Part shown: piece by piece, positions 58,726 through 64,000 of the stretch
Position numbering within the stretch: the stretch's first letter is position 1
How the letters are laid out: each line of letters begins with the position of its first letter
NCBI GenBank assembly: GCA_021234155.1
Contig: JAJEKV010000057.1
Span: 5,115,821-5,179,820 of the forward strand
Origin: Isoetes taiwanensis
Lineage: Eukaryota; Streptophyta; Lycopodiopsida; Isoetales; Isoetaceae
Direction of reading: 5' to 3'
DNA: 64,000 nt
The notes under the pieces: model-generated
Databases searched by the model: none
What the model was told of the DNA's origin: nothing
The model's input: the letters and a program-made list of their open reading frames with translations, nothing else
Program-made: the position numbers and the translations under genes

Positions 58726-60165
58726 GAGAGCGTGAGAATGGGTCTAGTTTTGCAATAGACTTTATAGAATCTATGTAGGTGATATGAGCAGAAAGGCATG
58801 TTGCGTGATTGTAGTTGAATAGAAATAGGAAACACACCTGCATGATGAGAACATATCTTATTCTTAAATGTAAACACACTATTATCCAATCTTGTACGGA
58901 ACATGTATGCTTCCTGAAGAAACGATCCTTAAAAGCAACAAAGTATATGAAACAGTGACAAAGGTTGATACATATGAATGATTCATCTTATGTCTATCTG
59001 TTATCAAAGTTCATAAAGAAAATCATTGTATTAGATTTCTTTTAAACAAATGGTTCATTAGCAAGTTCAAAGATCCATAAGGACCTTTGAAGGAAAAATA
59101 ATCATTCGCATTAACATTATCTACAATGAATAGATGTAGCCCATTATTGTTTTTTTTCTATGTTGGCAATTTTGTGGCAACTTATGGTTTAGGGTTTAGG
59201 ATTTAAGTGAAAAATTATACTATATGAAACCTAAACTACATTACCCTAAATCTTGAACCCTACATGTCAAAGATGTGTAACACAACCTTCAAAAATTGTT
59301 AAATACCATAATTTATTAAATTATGAGCTGAAGAAATTAGCAGACAAAATGTCTAAGGAACAATATGGACGAAAAGACTACTTTACCCTAAATCTTGAAC
59401 TCTACATGTCAAAGATTGTGTAACACAACCTTAAAAAACTAAATACAATAATTTATTAAATTATGAGCTGAAGAAATTAGCCATTAAGGAACAATATATG
59501 GATAAAAAGAATTACAATTGTTAAGTAGACTCCTTAAGTAGATGTATCAATTATAGATGTTAACCACTTGGACTCCTTGCTCACTTACAAATATAGAAGT
59601 GATGGCACTTTGATGGAAAACCAATTCATGGGTTACAAAGCAAGATAAAGGAATCCCAAAGTAAATTGAACAAAGTAATGATAGAGTAAGTTGAAGAAAG
59701 TAATGTGGTCATTCTAATGCAAAAAGCTTTGGCAGTTAAGCATAAACTAAATCATAGCGAAGACCTAGATTAATAGAAGATAGCATTTGTGAGCATTACG
59801 TACTTCAAATATAATATAGAATTAAGTATTTACATAAGAACATCATACCTTGTAGCATGGCAAAGGACCTCATCAGTAGCGTAATACCAAATAACTTACA
59901 GTCTCCTTATAAATTGCAGATGTCTCACCTAATATTTTCGTATAGTAAAATGGTCATAAATTTGAATCTATCGCCATTGTAGGTTCCATTTATGTTTGAA
60001 ACTGATGCCTTACATGACTTCATTTTTACCATGCATCCAAAGGAGGATGGTGACAGAAGTGACAAAAATCAGTAATCGATTGTAATAGAATACCTTGGAT
60101 AATCTCTCTTCACTTGCTGCAAAACATTGAATACCATCAGCACATAATCTTATCTATTTGGACAT
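58726..60165. other. AT-rich, no gene seen
   Basis: It includes a diverged direct repeat (TACCCTAAATCTTGAAC...AATTTATTAAATTATGAGCTG at about 59243-59340 and 59385-59475). No coding frame was supported. Confidence 0.5.
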
Positions 60166-60170
60166 GAAAC

Positions 60171-60507
60171 TGTTGGAATATAAATATGCTGACTAAGCAT
60201 AATGTGCTGAAACAGCAGTGGTTCAGCACTTAGCACATAGGTGCTGAAATGTACAGAAGGCAGCACTTTGTCAGCACTGAGCACCGACCCTAAATCAGTG
60301 CCGTAATTAGTGGGCGGTGGTTAAACGGTAAACTACTATTCTTAGTCTCACCGGTTGTATATATTGATTGTACGTTATGTACTATGCAATGCTCAGAAGT
60401 AGAGATTGTATTTCCTATTGCTTTTCTCAATAGATTTGTTCTTGTCTTCTATTCTATCTCTTGAGTCGATCTTGCGTGTTTGTGCTGGTTTTGCACTAGT
60501 TCTATCA
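60171..60507. mobile_element. Solo LTR, 337 bp
   Basis: It begins TGTTGGAATATAAATATG and ends CACTAGTTCTATCA, with TG/CA termini. GAAAC is duplicated on both sides (60166-60170, 60508-60512). Size and start recall Ty1/copia LTRs. No internal region remains, so it arose by LTR-LTR recombination. Confidence 0.88.
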
Positions 60508-60512
60508 GAAAC

Positions 60513-61561
60513 CACATCATCGTACATCTCCTTATAGATTGAGATTCACAAAGGTGGGCATTGTTAAAATGCGGATCTGGGAGCTTGAACACTAACAAAT
60601 GGTGCCTACTATAACATATAAAACAGAAAGAAGATGAGAATGTTCAGATTCATATTATTGATCAAGGCATTATGGAAGGAAACAATAGTTAAAAAGACAG
60701 GGCAGAATGGAGTTAGTTCTCACTGAATTGCGTTTCCAGTTCGACACAACAGACTCAAATTTCAAAACAAAGAAAATGAGTGCTGTTAGAACCTTTGCAA
60801 ATATAGGCAATTTTCATGTATAGAAGGAATTTGAATACGTTAAAAGCAATAGAAAGTAAATGCAAACATCTACTACATAAATCATCTACTACATAAATCA
60901 TGGCTGCACAGTAAGATGACTCCTCTCCCTGTTCCTGCCAAAGAAAGAAATGATTAGCAGTTCGAAATGGACCCTGATATGGTAAATAGGAGGAACATAC
61001 GATTATAGCTGGGAAGATGGGCTACGCAGCAAGTTGCCTCCTGTTGCTGTTTCTGCACCAAATTTATAAAAGATGAAAAAAGACAGTGCAATTTAGATCG
61101 ATTCATATTAGCAAAAAAATGCTCTTATGAGCTTCAATGCGCGGCATATTACAGAACATTACAACTTCTACCTTTTCATGAACACTCTAGAAGCCAAAAT
61201 TTGATTTTTAGAAGTTGCAAGCGATCCTGAAAAATAAAACAATCGTAATATTACTTCTTGCATCACGTTTTGCATTTCAAGCTCTTCAATCCTACTCACG
61301 GTCATGCACATGCCACAGCTAAGCTCAAGAGCGACGCAACTGGAAGAGAAAATTTCATAGGGGAGGCAGCGAAGAATCTTACGGAGCGGAGGACATTTTG
61401 CACCGTGCTGTTGCCATTGAATGACAATGGCCAGTTCAAACTTTGGCATTCAATGCCGCACCCCGCGAGGAGACCGAATGGGGAGAGAGGGAACGCCGCA
61501 TGCGGCGTTACATGCGGCGTTCCATGCACATTTCCCAACCCCTTGCCATTTTAAAAAAGAA
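60513..61561. other. No firm gene; a few exon-like pieces on the minus strand
   Basis: Minus-strand AG...GT-bounded pieces near 60905-60950, 61005-61050 and 61174-61228 might be exons, and a 78-residue minus frame starts at ATG 61538. They do not join into a recognisable protein, and none contains the missing SnRK2 exon 1. Confidence 0.3.
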
Positions 61562-62005
61562 CTAGTAATGGTGCCCAGCATTTCTGGGCATAAGTTCGGA
61601 ACCTGTGTGGACGAAACCTGTTCTTCTTTTCCCTTTTTTCTATTTTTTTTACTCGTCTTCTTTATCCTTTTTTTTCTTTTTTTAACCTCCCCTTCCATTC
61701 CTTTCCCTTTTTCCTTTTCCTTTTTCCCTTTCTCTTTTTCTGATAGACTTTTTCCCTTCCCTTTTCAGTCTTTCCGCTTTCTTCCTAATTTTCCCGTGCC
61801 CTTTTTTCCTTTCCCTTTCCTCTTCCTTTTCCTTTCTTCTTTCCCAGGCCCTTTTCTTGTTTCCTTTTCCCGTCTTTTTCATGTGCCCCTTTTCTTCCTT
61901 TCCCACTCTTCCTCTTTATCTCATGCCGTCCGTTTTCTAATTTCTCTCTCCCCTTTTTCTTGTACCCTTTTGCATTTTCCTCCCCCTTTTCCATCTCTTC
62001 TTTCC
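61562..62005 (-). mobile_element. Helitron 3' part with pyrimidine tract (plus strand)
   Basis: On the minus strand GCCCAGAAATGCTGGGC is followed by ACCATTACTAG and T. The body (61619-62005) is an almost pure C/T tract on the plus strand, that is A/G on the element strand, as in Helitron 2. The tract is cut off by the A-tail of LINE-B copy 2; the Helitron's 5' part was not found beyond the LINE. Confidence 0.75.
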
Positions 62006-63513
62006 TTTTTTTTGATTGAAGGATGGTATTATATTTATGTTTAGAAAGGAGAACAAAATTGACTACTTATATGGGGAGTGTCCACCCGGGTTAGCCCTCA
62101 TACTTGAAGGCTTTAAAAAAACTAGATAAACCATTACCAAGGCAGAAAGTGCCATATGGTAAATGGGCATGATTTAAAATGTTTAACTGTTGAAAATAGT
62201 AGTTCTAGAACTGAAAACCAGACTTTAAAAACTCTGCACATAGGTGACAGAGATTAACAAAATTTTTAGTTAACTTCATCGTCTTGTCGGGTTTCCCAAA
62301 GGTCAATCAGAAGAGAAGCCAGCTTCGTCCAAGGGATCCGGTCCCCTTGTGATTATGGTCATTTTACAGTAAAGACATGGACAGATCCTTGATTTGGCAA
62401 AATTGTATTTCCCAGCTGCATCCGTGGCCTGACATGTAAATTCCCTTTTCAGATCAGGTTCAAGAGAGCGCACGAAGCAAGCATGATGTCGCAATCTTCT
62501 TCAAAGTGATGCGCGGGGCAGACTGTCGAAAAGTCGCTGCCCATTTTCGGATGTCTTCATACTTTTTATTTGGAAAGGTGATCAAATGCGCGCTCATGAG
62601 AAAGAATTTTCGCAAGATAGAAGAACTTATGAGTTGATTTTGTAAATCCAAGAGACATCATAGTTGGTTTGAGAGAGTATGGCTTGTGGCCATATTATTT
62701 CATTGCAGAACACCAGCTTGTTTCTGCCTTTCCATATTCTCCAAAGAAGAATGTAAAAGCTCCAATGTTTGGGGAGGGGGTATAAAGAAGTAAACCCCGA
62801 AGCTGTCCAAAGATAGATTGAGCTGAAGAGCTTCGGATGCAATTTCGATTGTCCATTGGGACCAGAAACATGATCTGAATAAATGGTCTTCATTTTCTGC
62901 ATAAGAGAGGCACCTCGGACAAATGTTAGTAGTTGAGAAGTTGCAGTTAAAGCGCTTGCAGTTGGTGGCTAAACTTTTATGCCACAATTGCCAAATGAAG
63001 GCTTTGATTTTTGGATTAATTGGAGACTTCCAGAGGTGTTTGAGATTGGATCTGCAACGTTCATAAGATAGCCCCCATTTAAGGTGGATATTCATTGTTT
63101 GATTTCTCAATAAGTATTTATAGGCATCCTTGACTTTGAAGAGGAGTCTCCCTTTAAACTGCCAAGTGATGTCACTATTGTTCCAATCTGCTTGAGCAAT
63201 ATAGCTAAGAATAGCATTATACAGAGCTCTGCTGCTTTCATCTTCATATTTAATGATTGACAAATCAAAAGGAATAGGACCATTATCATCAAACAGATCT
63301 GAGATTTTAATCAAACCTTTATCTTGCCATAATTTCGCTTGATCTGGAAAATTCCTGATAAGACAATGTATGCTGTTTTCTCCAAGGAGGTAAGGATTCC
63401 AAAAAATGTATTGAGAGGGAGAGATACCTTTCTTCCAAGAAAACATGCCATTTACCTGCTGCCAAGCCTTTAACCATTTTCGGATTAAAGGAGGAGTGTT
63501 GGTGGGGATCTTT
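62006..63513 (-). mobile_element. LINE-B copy 2 (L1-type), 5'-truncated
   Basis: It matches LINE-B copy 1 from the connection region (TPPLIRKWLKAWQQVNGMFSW, in part) to the poly(A) (62006-62013). It includes zf-RVT (NICPRCLSYAENEDHLFRSC), the small Cys-rich ORF (62303-62494) and the 3' UTR. Its main frame is open from about 63513 to 62790, then shifts. It abuts the ATT-repeat tail of LINE-A copy 5. Confidence 0.88.
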
Positions 63514-64000
63514 AAATAATAATAATAAATAATAAATAAATTTGTATTATCACGCCCATTTTGGACCTTGAAGGTCATTGAGCGAACAGTTACAATCATG
63601 TTTTCAACTTCAATAACAGGGTTCTATGCAAATCGATTTCACGAAGAAAGCGTCCAAGCTTCAAGAAATTAGTTCCCATAAGAGAATCAAAGTCCTGAGT
63701 ATTAATCCCAAATCTCAATCTAATATCGTCGTACGCGGGACAACGTAATAGTGCATGGACCTCATCCTCAATCTGATTCTGATCACAAAAGGAGCATAAT
63801 CTGAGCTCCCTTGGGGTACCTGACCATCTGCCTGTCTCACAATGTAACCGGTGAGAGCTAGTTCGGAACCTCGCAATTATCTGCTTGAGGTCCTTAGGTA
63901 TACCAGATTTCAAATAGTCAGCTTCCGCATAAACTAACATTGGATTTATCAATTCCTTATAAACTGTCATTCGCGAACCTTTATCCTCCCATATCTTAGC
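63514..64000 (-). mobile_element. LINE-A copy 5, 3' end, running off the window
   Basis: The minus frame 63970-63596 reads YKELINPMLVYAEADYL and then SHRLHCETGRWSGTPRELRL with CSFCDQNQIEDEVHALLRC, the C-terminal finger-like block of this family. The stem-loop at 63553-63584 (CGCTCA with TGGGCG, inner GACC with GGTC) precedes a TTA/TTTA-repeat tail (63512-63543). Confidence 0.82.

Noticed and set aside
61421-62044. 207-residue Phe/Ser/Pro-rich frame resembling a membrane protein
   Set aside because: It is the pyrimidine tract read in one frame; its start lies in unrelated DNA and the same tract type occurs in Helitron 2.

Overview
The window is nuclear DNA of a land plant with a large, transposon-filled genome. 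The evidence is a split SnRK2 protein kinase gene of the ABA-related subclass, an LTR element primed by initiator tRNA-Met, plant-type CACTA, hAT-like, MITE and Helitron elements, and several non-LTR retrotransposon families. The mix would fit a seedless vascular plant such as a fern or lycophyte, but that is a guess. No rRNA or complete tRNA gene, CRISPR array or bacterial operon was seen.

Region 1-8066 (minus strand) is the 5' part of a large LTR retrotransposon. A 1,596-bp LTR (6471-8066) and its primer binding site (6458-6469) are followed by two long extra reading frames and then a decayed gag. The first extra frame is the most striking feature of the window. It opens with the exact N-terminal tail of histone H3 (M-ARTKQTAR), runs through a charged insert of roughly 270 residues and ends in a full H3 histone fold. 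Five copies of a long palindromic hairpin flank it. The LTR element sits in an exon-like segment of an older decayed minus-strand gene (8067-10697).

Region 11256-25291 (plus strand) is a head-to-tail chain of four LINEs of one family (LINE-A). Each ends in a conserved 3' stem-loop and a TC-rich microsatellite, and each later copy starts exactly where the previous microsatellite stops. An L1-type LINE (LINE-B) interrupts copy 1. A 3.48-kb Helitron interrupts the reverse transcriptase of copy 3 exactly between A and T.

Region 25292-34980 holds a second Helitron with a purine tract, a 1.12-kb tandem repeat, and nested hAT-like foldback elements built from GCGTACGC-type palindromes. Region 34986-50515 is a tandem array of four and a fraction ~2.45-kb units. 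Three of the units carry clean insertions (LINE tail, MITE, CACTA, Helitron) whose empty sites are preserved in sister units. A 1.3-kb direct duplication (31140-32460 and 50910-54112) flanks the array. Its right copy carries a GC-rich LINE with a 14-bp target duplication.

Region 54498-56053 (minus) is a subclass III SnRK2 kinase gene: eight exons, one GC-AG intron, first exon missing from the window. A perfect 210-bp palindrome lies just upstream. The rest (56484-64000) is AT-rich and holds Helitron ends, a solo LTR, a pyrimidine tract, and minus-strand LINE-B and LINE-A copies. The only gene likely to work for the host is the kinase.
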